Assembly: GCA_012798065.1 (NCBI GenBank)
Contig: JAAZNW010000086.1
Coordinates: 1 to 60,572 of the forward strand
Source: Chloroflexota bacterium
GTDB lineage: Bacteria > Chloroflexota > Anaerolineae > Anaerolineales > Anaerolineaceae
Reading direction: 5' to 3'
Length of the DNA stretch: 60,572 nucleotides
Part shown: piece by piece, positions 8,922 to 16,183 of the stretch
Layout of the letters: each line of letters begins with the position of its first letter
Numbering within the stretch: the first letter of the stretch is position 1
Made by a program: the position numbers and the translations under genes
The notes under the pieces: generated by a model
The model's database searches: none
The model's input: only the letters and a program-made list of their open reading frames with translations
Told to the model about the DNA's origin: nothing

Positions 8922-9647
8922 ATGAAAATAGAATTCCCGACTCCTGTTTCAACTGAAGAAATGAAAATCGATCTGCGCGAGATCGAAGGCATTCTTCAGG
9001 GCGCCCCAATGGATATGCCCCCCATCCCGGAAGCCACAGTTACCTTAAAAGACGGTCGTATCGTTTATATCCGCGGTATCAAGGATAGCGACATCGATCC
9101 CATGCTTGGCTACCTCGAAAAGGTCATGAAAGTTGATAAGGACTTCTATGATATTGTGGGTGTACGTGTTTATGGTGAGGTTCTCGCCCTGCGCCGCAAA
9201 CGCCTCAAAGATCCTTTCACCATGGTCGGCCTGGTCGATGGCGAATGGCTCGGTTTCGCCAATGGTCGCGCTTGGGATAAAGACATCGCCATCAGCCTGC
9301 ACACACTCACCTTTTCTCGTAAAGCCCGCCTGGGCTGGCCGATGTACTACGCCAAGACCTATTACGCCATGGAATTGCTCAAGGTCAAGGAATGGTGGTC
9401 AACTTTCGAAAGCTACAACGGCTGGCGTATGGCAGGCCTTTCAATGGCTCAGCCTACCAAACCCTGGCCAGAGTACCAGCACGAGCTGGGCGGCGCCAAG
9501 GTCTTCTATCTTAACCAGGATATGTGGCATAGCCGCGTAAAAGACTATGTCCGCGAAATCGTCGGTCAGGATATGGACTTCAACGTAACTGATGAAGTTC
9601 GCAAAGCTAACGAAAACTTCCGCGTACCGGAGACTGTCGACCTGTAA
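8922..9647 (+). CDS. Conserved-looking protein of unknown function, possibly GNAT-fold
   Basis: A 241-residue soluble protein, not recognised with confidence. The ATG at 8922 follows AAAGGA; the reading from 8868 is less likely. The order VYIRGIKDSDIDPM, then MVGLVDGEWLGFANGRAWDK, then a helical part with YAKTYYAMELLKV could be a degenerate GNAT acetyltransferase fold, with the first Arg-x-x-x-x-Asp segment and a central beta strand. I see no clear acetyl-CoA loop (Q/RxxGxG/A), so enzymatic activity is doubtful. It is monocistronic, with its own terminator at 9669-9724, upstream of the FdrA operon promoter. Confidence 0.6.
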   Translation: MKIEFPTPVSTEEMKIDLREIEGILQGAPMDMPPIPEATVTLKDGRIVYIRGIKDSDIDPMLGYLEKVMKVDKDFYDIVGVRVYGEVLALRRKRLKDPFTMVGLVDGEWLGFANGRAWDKDIAISLHTLTFSRKARLGWPMYYAKTYYAMELLKVKEWWSTFESYNGWRMAGLSMAQPTKPWPEYQHELGGAKVFYLNQDMWHSRVKDYVREIVGQDMDFNVTDEVRKANENFRVPETVDL

Positions 9648-9668
9648 GTTAGGAGTCTTATGAATTTG

Positions 9669-9724
9669 AAGAACCTCCTCTGTGCACCGTATCAAATGAG
9701 GAGGTTCTTTTATTTGGGAAATAA
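9669..9724 (+). terminator. Intrinsic terminator
   Basis: AAGAACCTCCTC (9669-9680) pairs perfectly with GAGGAGGTTCTT (9708-9719), followed by TTTATTT. It isolates the unknown gene from the FdrA operon. Confidence 0.75.
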
Positions 9725-9758
9725 TGTTATTTGTCATTTATTTTACGATTAAGGTAAG

Positions 9759-9788
9759 TTGACTGGCTTGATTTTTTCGTGATATATT
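9759..9788 (+). promoter_or_regulatory. Promoter of the FdrA/DUF1116/cyclase operon
   Basis: TTGACT (9759-9764), an 18-bp spacer and TATATT (9783-9788). The predicted transcript start near 9795 leaves an unusually long leader of about 155 bases before the FdrA start at 9950. Confidence 0.55.
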
Positions 9789-9802
9789 GAAGAAGGTGAA
9801 CC

Positions 9803-9925
9803 ATGGGGTCAGATTGTCATTCCCCATCCACTCGCCGTTCAAAGCAAGTTCTTTATCATCCAAGGGAACGGTGCACAAATCGATCGCGGTTTTCTGAATA
9901 CGCATCTGCGTGTGTCACCCCCTAA
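9803..9925 (+). other. Possible upstream ORF in the FdrA leader
   Basis: ATG at 9803 preceded by AGAAGGTGAA, 40 codons, TAA at 9923. The composition (Ser, Arg, Cys and Pro rich) does not resemble a normal protein, so this may be a leader peptide or chance. No known riboswitch fold was recognised in the leader. Confidence 0.2.
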
Positions 9926-9949
9926 TACCCATTCTATGAAGGAGCGATT

Positions 9950-11686
9950 ATGGCAACATTTAAAACAGAAGTCCGTAGTGGTGTTTATTATGACTCGGCC
10001 AAGCTCATGTCTTTGCAACGTTCGCTTGCCGGGTTGCCTGGCGTTTTAGATGCCGGCGTGGTGATGGGAACAGATTCAAACAAAGAATTACTGGCCCATA
10101 TCGGTTTAGACACCCCTGAAGTAAAGGCCACCAAACCTGACGACCTGGCCATTGTGATCAAAGCTGAGAATGAAAAAGCCGCTTTGGACGCGCTCGCCCA
10201 GGTGGATGGATTGCTGGCTGCCCGTAAAGGCGGTTCAGAACAGGAATATCAGCCGCGGAGCATTGAAAGCGCCACTGATATGCTGCCCGACGCAGAATGG
10301 GTCATCGTTTCAGTCGCTGGTCGCTATGCGACCGCCGTCACCCGCGAAGCGCTGCGGCTGCGCAAGCATGTGCACCTCTTCAGTGACAATGTCAGCGTTG
10401 AAAATGAGATCGAATTAAAGAAAGAGGCCCGCGACCTGGGTCTATTAGTGATGGGACCTGACTGCGGCACCGCCATGGTCGATGGTTATGGGCTGGCTTT
10501 TGCCAACAAGATTCGCAAAGGACCCATTGGCATTGTTGCCGCTGCTGGCACCGGTTTACAACAGGTAGCCACCCGTATTCACCAGTTGAACAGCGGTATC
10601 ACTTTCGGCATCGGCACCGGCGGTCGCGACCTTAAAGCAGAAGTGGGCGCGATCACCTTTTTAATGGCACTGGACGTGCTGGCGAGAGACGACGATACCA
10701 AGGTGATCGTTCTTACCTCCAAACCACCTTCACCCAAAGTGGCTGAAGAAGTGCTGAAGGTCGCCCGCAAAGCCGGCAAACCAGTCGTGGTGAACTTCAT
10801 CGCGCGGCCAATCACCACCACGCGTGACGGCAACCTGTTCTTCGCCACCGGCTTGGATGACGCCGCCCGACTGGCGGTGGAGCTGGCACACAACCCGCCC
10901 AAGCTCGTCAGTGATGCTGACCTGCCGATTAAAAAGTTCACCGCCAAACAGAAATACCTGCGCGGTTTATTCTCTGGCGGCACACTGGCTTACGAAGCCC
11001 AGCACATCCTTTACGGCTACATCCCCAGGGTGCTGGCAAACTCACCCATTAATAAAGAATTCCAGCTGCCCGACGCGTTCGTGAGCCAGGAGAACTGCAT
11101 CGTCGACCTCGGCGAAGACGAATTCACACAGGGCCGCCTGCACCCGATGATGGATAACGAACTGCGCATTCGCCGGTTGTATGAAGAAGCCAAAGACCCC
11201 GAAGTGGCGGTTATTTTGTTGGATGTGGTGATTGGTTACGGCTCACATCCCGACCCCGCCAGCGAGATCGCTCCAGCCATCGCCAAATGCATCGCTGATG
11301 CCAAGAAAGATGGACGGCACCTGGAAGTGGTTTGCGTGGTCTGCGGCACAGATGAAGACCCCCAGAACCTGAACAACCAGATGGCCCAGCTAAAAGCCGC
11401 GGGCGCCCTCGTAGATACCAGCAACGAGGTCATCTGCCGCTACGTCGGTCGCATCTTGCGCGCGTTGGCTGAGCGCGATGAGCCCAAAGCCCACGCGCTT
11501 GGGAAACCGGTTGACCTCGAAAAAATCAAAAAACCGTTAGCTGCCATTAATGTGGGTCTTGAATCCTTCGCTGCCAACCTGAAAGATCAAGGCGCGCCTT
11601 ATGTGCAGGTGGATTGGAAGCCGCCCGCCGGTGGTAACGAAAAATTGATGAATATTCTGCAAAAGATGAAATCACCCAGAAAGTAG
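9950..11686 (+). CDS. fdrA: FdrA family protein (oxamate carbamoyltransferase subunit-like)
   Basis: A 578-residue cytoplasmic protein of the FdrA family, which has the architecture of succinyl-CoA synthetase. An N-terminal unique part (YYDSAKLMSLQRSLAGLPG) is followed by a CoA-binding-like Rossmann region (VMGPDCGTAMVDG, IVAAAGTGLQQ, GIGTGGRD) and a ligase-like C-terminal domain (GYGSHPDP). In E. coli FdrA with YlbE (DUF1116) and YlbF (DUF2877) has been reported to act as oxamate carbamoyltransferase in allantoin breakdown. Here the DUF1116 gene follows at 35 bp, but neither a DUF2877 gene nor carbamate kinase is found in the window. AAGGAG precedes the start. Confidence 0.88.
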   Translation: MATFKTEVRSGVYYDSAKLMSLQRSLAGLPGVLDAGVVMGTDSNKELLAHIGLDTPEVKATKPDDLAIVIKAENEKAALDALAQVDGLLAARKGGSEQEYQPRSIESATDMLPDAEWVIVSVAGRYATAVTREALRLRKHVHLFSDNVSVENEIELKKEARDLGLLVMGPDCGTAMVDGYGLAFANKIRKGPIGIVAAAGTGLQQVATRIHQLNSGITFGIGTGGRDLKAEVGAITFLMALDVLARDDDTKVIVLTSKPPSPKVAEEVLKVARKAGKPVVVNFIARPITTTRDGNLFFATGLDDAARLAVELAHNPPKLVSDADLPIKKFTAKQKYLRGLFSGGTLAYEAQHILYGYIPRVLANSPINKEFQLPDAFVSQENCIVDLGEDEFTQGRLHPMMDNELRIRRLYEEAKDPEVAVILLDVVIGYGSHPDPASEIAPAIAKCIADAKKDGRHLEVVCVVCGTDEDPQNLNNQMAQLKAAGALVDTSNEVICRYVGRILRALAERDEPKAHALGKPVDLEKIKKPLAAINVGLESFAANLKDQGAPYVQVDWKPPAGGNEKLMNILQKMKSPRK

Positions 11687-11721
11687 TTCCTGATAATCCA
11701 TAATGACCCTGGAGGAAGCAA

Positions 11722-12969
11722 ATGGTTGATATCGAAAAAGCAAACGCACTAGCAGTAGAAAAATTCATGGAAGCCCGCCCCGTCGCCATCACGCTGGCGA
11801 AGGCGCTGGAAATCGTACCGGGAATGCACGAAAACATGCTCTTGCACGCCGGCCCGCCCGTGACCTTTGAAAGAATGTCCGGCCCGACCAAGGGAGCCAT
11901 GATTGGCGCCTTGCTCTTTGAAGGCAAAGCCAAAAACCCCGAAGAAGCCGAAAAATTATTAAAATCCGGCAAGATCGAATTCTCCCCCTGCCATGAGCAT
12001 ATGTGCGCCGCACCAATGGCAGGCGTCATTTCACCTTCACAGCTGGTGTATGTGATCGAAAACCAGACCCACGGCATTAAATGCTACTCCAACCTCAACG
12101 AAGGCCGTGGAAAAGTGCTGCGCATGGGCGCGTACAGCGAGGATGTGCTGGAAAAACTTCGCTGGATGGAGGCTGTTCTGGGCCCAACCATTAAAACCGC
12201 GCTCGAAGCGATGGGCGGTATCGATGTGCGCGCCATCCTTGCCAAAGCGCTGCACAGCGGTGATGATGGGCACAACCGCCTGGATACCGCTTCACTTTTA
12301 TGGACAACCCAACTGGCGCCTTACATCGCCAAAACAGCCAAGAATACAGAAACCGCCTTCGAGGTCACAAAATTCCTGGGCGAGAACGCGCTGAGCATTC
12401 TCAACCCGGTGATGGCTGGATGTAAAACCATGACCGCTGCCGGTCACAACATTGAAGGCAGCACCATCGTCACCATCATGTCGCGCAACGGCACCGATTG
12501 GGGCATCAAAGTGAGCGGCCTGGGAGACAAATGGTTCACCGCGCCCTCGCCTGTGGTCAAAGCCCTTTACTTCCCTGGCTTCACTGAAAAAGATGCCTGC
12601 CCGGATATCGGCGACAGCGTGATCACCGAAACAGCCGGCATTGGTGGCTTTGCCATGGCAACCGCGCCCGCCCTTGTCACCTTTGTTGGCGGTGAACCGC
12701 GCGATGCGATCAACACCACGCTGGATATGTACGAAATCACTGAAGGAGAACACAAGCAGTTCACCATTCCCTTCCTTGATTTCCGCGGCACCCCCACTGG
12801 CGTGGACATCCGCAAAGTGGTCGAGAAACAAATCACCCCGCGAGTCAACACCGGTGTGGCGCATAAAGACCCAGGTGTTGGGCAGGTTGGCGCTGGCGTC
12901 GTTTCAGCCCCGATGAAATGTTTCGAAGACGCGCTAATTGCCTTCGCAGACAAATACGGGTATAACTAA
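11722..12969 (+). CDS. DUF1116 family protein (YlbE-like)
   Basis: A 415-residue protein of the DUF1116 family, partner of FdrA. Typical segments are LHAGPPVTFERMSGP near residue 40, FSPCHEHMCAAPMAGVISPS near 95, GDDGHNRLDTASLL near 180, IVTIMSRNGTDWGIKVSG near 260 and IGDSVITETAGIGGFAMATA near 300. The family is tied to allantoin/oxamate metabolism in E. coli (YlbE). GGAGG lies 8 bp before the ATG. It is the second gene of the operon, and the next gene follows 28 bp downstream, so translation is probably coupled within one mRNA. Confidence 0.87.
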   Translation: MVDIEKANALAVEKFMEARPVAITLAKALEIVPGMHENMLLHAGPPVTFERMSGPTKGAMIGALLFEGKAKNPEEAEKLLKSGKIEFSPCHEHMCAAPMAGVISPSQLVYVIENQTHGIKCYSNLNEGRGKVLRMGAYSEDVLEKLRWMEAVLGPTIKTALEAMGGIDVRAILAKALHSGDDGHNRLDTASLLWTTQLAPYIAKTAKNTETAFEVTKFLGENALSILNPVMAGCKTMTAAGHNIEGSTIVTIMSRNGTDWGIKVSGLGDKWFTAPSPVVKALYFPGFTEKDACPDIGDSVITETAGIGGFAMATAPALVTFVGGEPRDAINTTLDMYEITEGEHKQFTIPFLDFRGTPTGVDIRKVVEKQITPRVNTGVAHKDPGVGQVGAGVVSAPMKCFEDALIAFADKYGYN

Positions 12970-12997
12970 TCCAAACATATTAAAAAATGGAGGAAAA

Positions 12998-14665
12998 ATG
13001 AATCGAGAAGATTTTATCAAAATGCTCACCGATGCCGAGCTTTATGACCTCACGCAGGACTGCAGCATTTTCACCCCCCCTCACCCGCATGAAAAAGGGC
13101 TTGAGGTGCATTTCTTCAAGCGTGTTACCGGCGCCTATGGTGGCGGTCAGGGCGCCAATGGTCAAATCCTCAACTGGAGCAATACCGTTGGCACCCACCT
13201 GGTGGGCGAACGGGCGTTCAATTCCGGCGGTCGCGCCATTGCGGATATCCCGCTCACCGACCTGTGCGGGCCCGGCGTAGTGGCAGATATCTCTGACCTG
13301 GTTTCTGATTACAGTATTTACACCCCTGAAATGATCACTTCCAAGGTCGAGGTCAAAAAGGGTGACATCCTCATCGTCAACACCGGTTACCACAAGTATT
13401 CCTGGGACCAGCCGGCGGTGCGCAATAAAACCGCCCAGGGCGGTGTTGAAAGCATGGAGTTCGGTTTCCTCGTCCGCCACCCGGGTCCTTCAATGGACTT
13501 TTACAAGTGGGCCATGGATATGGAACTCAAGGTCATCGGCGTGGACTGCGGTTCAGCCGAGCACCCCATGAACACACCCATCCGCCGCTGGCATGAAGAT
13601 CATTTCAAACTGGCTGAAGCCAAATTACTCAAAGAAACCGGCAAAACCTGGGACGAGACATTCCCACAAGGACCTTATTACCAGCTGACCCACATAGACA
13701 TGCCGAAAAAGCACCTTTTGCTGGCAGAAGCTATTGTCGGCGATATCGACAAACTCAAGAATAAACGCGCCTGGATCAGCATCATGCCGATCCCTTACAT
13801 GGAAGTCGAGACCGCCTGGAGCCGTGTTTTCGCCTGGACCGCCCCCAAGCACATGAGCGAGGAAGAATTCTTTGCCGCGATGAAGAAATCGGAAATGATC
13901 GACATGACCGTGCCCTTCAGCGTGCAAACCCCGCAGTGGCTCAACTACGTGCCTCTCACAGTTACCTATACCAAGCGCGTCGGCGGGCAATACTTTGGCA
14001 TGGGCCGCAACGGCTCCATCTGCAACGCCAGCATCCACCTCGGCACGCACATGGATGGTGAAAAACACTTCTTCCCCAACGGTCGCACCATTGGCCAGGT
14101 TCCCCTTAAGGATTGGGTCGGCCCCGGCGTGATCGCCGACATTTCAAAGCTTGTGTCCGATTCGAGTGTTTACACCCCGCAGATGATCATGGACCAGGTG
14201 GAAGTTCGTGAAGGCGACATCCTTGTCATCAAGACTGGGTGGAACAAATATGGCTGGAACAGCAAGGATTCTGACGAATTCCGCTACATGGTCAAGCACC
14301 CGGGTCCTTCACCTGATTTCTCCGAATGGGCGATCAAGATGAAAATCAAGTGGATCGGCGTGGACGCAGTATCCGCAGACCACCCCATGAACACTATCAT
14401 GCGCATCTGGCACCCCAAGACCTTTGCTGAAGCCAATGCCAAGTTGATTAAGGACTTCGGCAAGGATTGGGATCAGCTCTACCCGCTTAAGGACTTCTAC
14501 CAGGATATGCACCTCAACCTCTTCCCGCACACCATTGTGCACGCGGAGAACCTGGCTGGTCAGCTCGCCACCGCCAAGAGCGGGCGCTACTACATCGGTT
14601 GCTACCTGCAGAAAGCCATGGAAGCAGAATCCATGTGGGGCCGCTTTGTAGCCTTTAAGGAATAG
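12998..14665 (+). CDS. Double-domain cyclase-family (kynurenine formamidase-like) hydrolase
   Basis: A 555-residue protein with two consecutive cyclase-family domains (PF04199 type), about residues 20-275 and 300-555. Single-domain members are usually 200-300 residues and hydrolyse amides (kynurenine formamidase, isatin hydrolase). The second domain keeps the metal-binding motif as HLGTHMDGEKHF. The first reads TVGTHLVGERAF at the same place, so two of the three histidines and the aspartate are missing. Both keep GPGVxADIS, HPGPSxDF and GVD..SA(E/D)HPMN. The start at 12998 has GGAGG. Position in the FdrA operon suggests hydrolysis of a ring-derived amide in nucleobase breakdown (inference). 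Confidence 0.85.
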   Translation: MNREDFIKMLTDAELYDLTQDCSIFTPPHPHEKGLEVHFFKRVTGAYGGGQGANGQILNWSNTVGTHLVGERAFNSGGRAIADIPLTDLCGPGVVADISDLVSDYSIYTPEMITSKVEVKKGDILIVNTGYHKYSWDQPAVRNKTAQGGVESMEFGFLVRHPGPSMDFYKWAMDMELKVIGVDCGSAEHPMNTPIRRWHEDHFKLAEAKLLKETGKTWDETFPQGPYYQLTHIDMPKKHLLLAEAIVGDIDKLKNKRAWISIMPIPYMEVETAWSRVFAWTAPKHMSEEEFFAAMKKSEMIDMTVPFSVQTPQWLNYVPLTVTYTKRVGGQYFGMGRNGSICNASIHLGTHMDGEKHFFPNGRTIGQVPLKDWVGPGVIADISKLVSDSSVYTPQMIMDQVEVREGDILVIKTGWNKYGWNSKDSDEFRYMVKHPGPSPDFSEWAIKMKIKWIGVDAVSADHPMNTIMRIWHPKTFAEANAKLIKDFGKDWDQLYPLKDFYQDMHLNLFPHTIVHAENLAGQLATAKSGRYYIGCYLQKAMEAESMWGRFVAFKE

Positions 14666-14678
14666 CAGTTTGACGATC

Positions 14679-14711
14679 GAACCTTCAGGGGAGATACTCC
14701 CCTGAAGGTTC
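14679..14711 (+). terminator. Perfect 14-bp intercistronic stem-loop
   Basis: GAACCTTCAGGGGA, loop GATAC, TCCCCTGAAGGTTC, 14 bp after the cyclase stop. No run of T follows, so it may stabilise or process the mRNA, or terminate weakly, between the FdrA group and the Mo-hydroxylase genes. Confidence 0.65.
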
Positions 14712-14802
14712 CAACTTTGCATGTGATTCACTTTTTACCGTTAAAATACCTCTTTGAAACCCCAATATTTTGAATCCTCAATTTAACAGGAGGTTGTAAT
14801 TA

Positions 14803-15687
14803 ATGAAGCCAGTTAATTTTGATTATTATGCACCCTCCAGCGTTGATGAAGCGTTGGATACACTGGCGGAACTTGGTTACGATGGAAAAGTCCTCGCCGG
14901 CGGTCAAAGTTTGATCGCGGCGATGAACTTCCGTATGGCGAGACCAAGCGCGCTGGTAGACCTGAATAATGTAGCGGAACTTTCCTACATTAAACCAACC
15001 GCGGATGGCGGTTTGGCGATTGGCACTATGACCCGCGTCAGCACTGTGGAACACAACCAGGATGTCATCCAGCGTTTCCCGCTGCTGGTCGAAGTCGCCA
15101 AGTTCATCGCCCATCCTCAGATTCGCCGCCGCGGTACTTTCGGCGGGGCAATCGCCCACGCTGACCCCGCAGGGCAGCTGCCCAGCATTTCAATGGTCAT
15201 GAACATGCAGGCGCTCATTAAGGGCAAGGGTACTGAACGCTGGGTCGCAGCGCCAGACCTGATCATCGGACCGTTCATGACCGTCATTGAGCCCAACGAG
15301 ATGCTGGCAGAACTGGTCATCAAACCTCATCCTCCGCGCACCGGCGCCAAGTACGTCCAGGTATCCCGACAGAGCGGCGGTTACGCGCAATCTGCGGTCG
15401 CATCTATCGTCACCCTGGATGAAAACGAAATCTGCAAGGACGTGCACATGGTGTTGATGAGTGTGGCTGAGGTCCCCATCCTATCAGAAAAAGCGCGCGA
15501 AATCCTCATCGGCAATAAACCCAGCAAAGATGCGATTGAAGCAGTGGCTGAAGCCGCCTCAACCAGCGAAATCGACCCGGCCTCAGACCTGCACGCCAGC
15601 GCTGATTATCGTCGCAGCATCACCCGTGTATTGATCGTACGCAGCCTTACTGAAGCCTTCGAACGCGCGAAAAGAGGAGGTAAATAA
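14803..15687 (+). CDS. Molybdenum hydroxylase FAD-binding subunit (CoxM/XdhB type)
   Basis: The medium, FAD-carrying subunit of a three-part xanthine dehydrogenase-family enzyme, 294 residues, normal length. FAD-binding signatures are VLAGGQSLIAAMNFRMARP at about residues 31-48 and the second motif RRRGTFGGAIAHADPAGQLP at about 107-126. It passes electrons from the Fe-S subunit to an acceptor. CAGGAGG precedes the ATG, and the stop overlaps the next start (TAATG). With the next two genes it forms a complete hydroxylase. The substrate is not visible from this subunit, though the NCS2 permease downstream suggests a nucleobase. Confidence 0.88.
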   Translation: MKPVNFDYYAPSSVDEALDTLAELGYDGKVLAGGQSLIAAMNFRMARPSALVDLNNVAELSYIKPTADGGLAIGTMTRVSTVEHNQDVIQRFPLLVEVAKFIAHPQIRRRGTFGGAIAHADPAGQLPSISMVMNMQALIKGKGTERWVAAPDLIIGPFMTVIEPNEMLAELVIKPHPPRTGAKYVQVSRQSGGYAQSAVASIVTLDENEICKDVHMVLMSVAEVPILSEKAREILIGNKPSKDAIEAVAEAASTSEIDPASDLHASADYRRSITRVLIVRSLTEAFERAKRGGK

Positions 15688-16169
15688 TGAAGAAACTCTT
15701 TCCCATTACCGTAACTGTTAACGGAAAAGTCTATGAACGCCAGGTTGAAGCCCGCCTGCTTTTAAGTGATTTCTTGCGCCATGATCTGGGTCTGCTGGGA
15801 ACTCATGTGGGCTGCGAGCATGGCATTTGCGGTGCCTGCACCATCCTCTTCGATGGCGAAGCCGTCCGCTCCTGCCTTATTTTCGCGGTTCAGGCTAACG
15901 GTCACGAAATTCGCACCGTGGAATCGCTTGGAACTCCTGAAAACCTGCACCCGCTGCAGCAGTCCTTCACCGATAAACACGCGCTGCAGTGCGGTTTTTG
16001 CACCCCTGGTTTCTTGATGACCCTCGTCCCCTTCCTCGAAGAAAACCCCACACCCACAGAAGACGAGATCCGCGAGGCCATTGATGGCAACATCTGCCGG
16101 TGCACAGGATATGAGAAAATCGTCGAAGCCGTGCATGACGCGGCCGAGAAGATGTCTCAGAAAAAGTGA
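15687..16169 (+). CDS. Molybdenum hydroxylase [2Fe-2S] subunit (CoxS type)
   Basis: The small iron-sulfur subunit, 160 residues, the usual size. The plant-ferredoxin-type cluster ligands are in CEHGICGACTILFDGEAVRSC, at about residues 43-63. The second, C-terminal cluster is in CGFCTPGF and CRCTGYEKIVEAV. It links the molybdopterin subunit to the FAD subunit. Its ATG overlaps the stop of the FAD gene and has GGAGGT upstream. It ends 14 bp before the GTG start of the large subunit. Confidence 0.92.
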   Translation: MKKLFPITVTVNGKVYERQVEARLLLSDFLRHDLGLLGTHVGCEHGICGACTILFDGEAVRSCLIFAVQANGHEIRTVESLGTPENLHPLQQSFTDKHALQCGFCTPGFLMTLVPFLEENPTPTEDEIREAIDGNICRCTGYEKIVEAVHDAAEKMSQKK

Positions 16170-16183
16170 AGCGAGGTGATACT

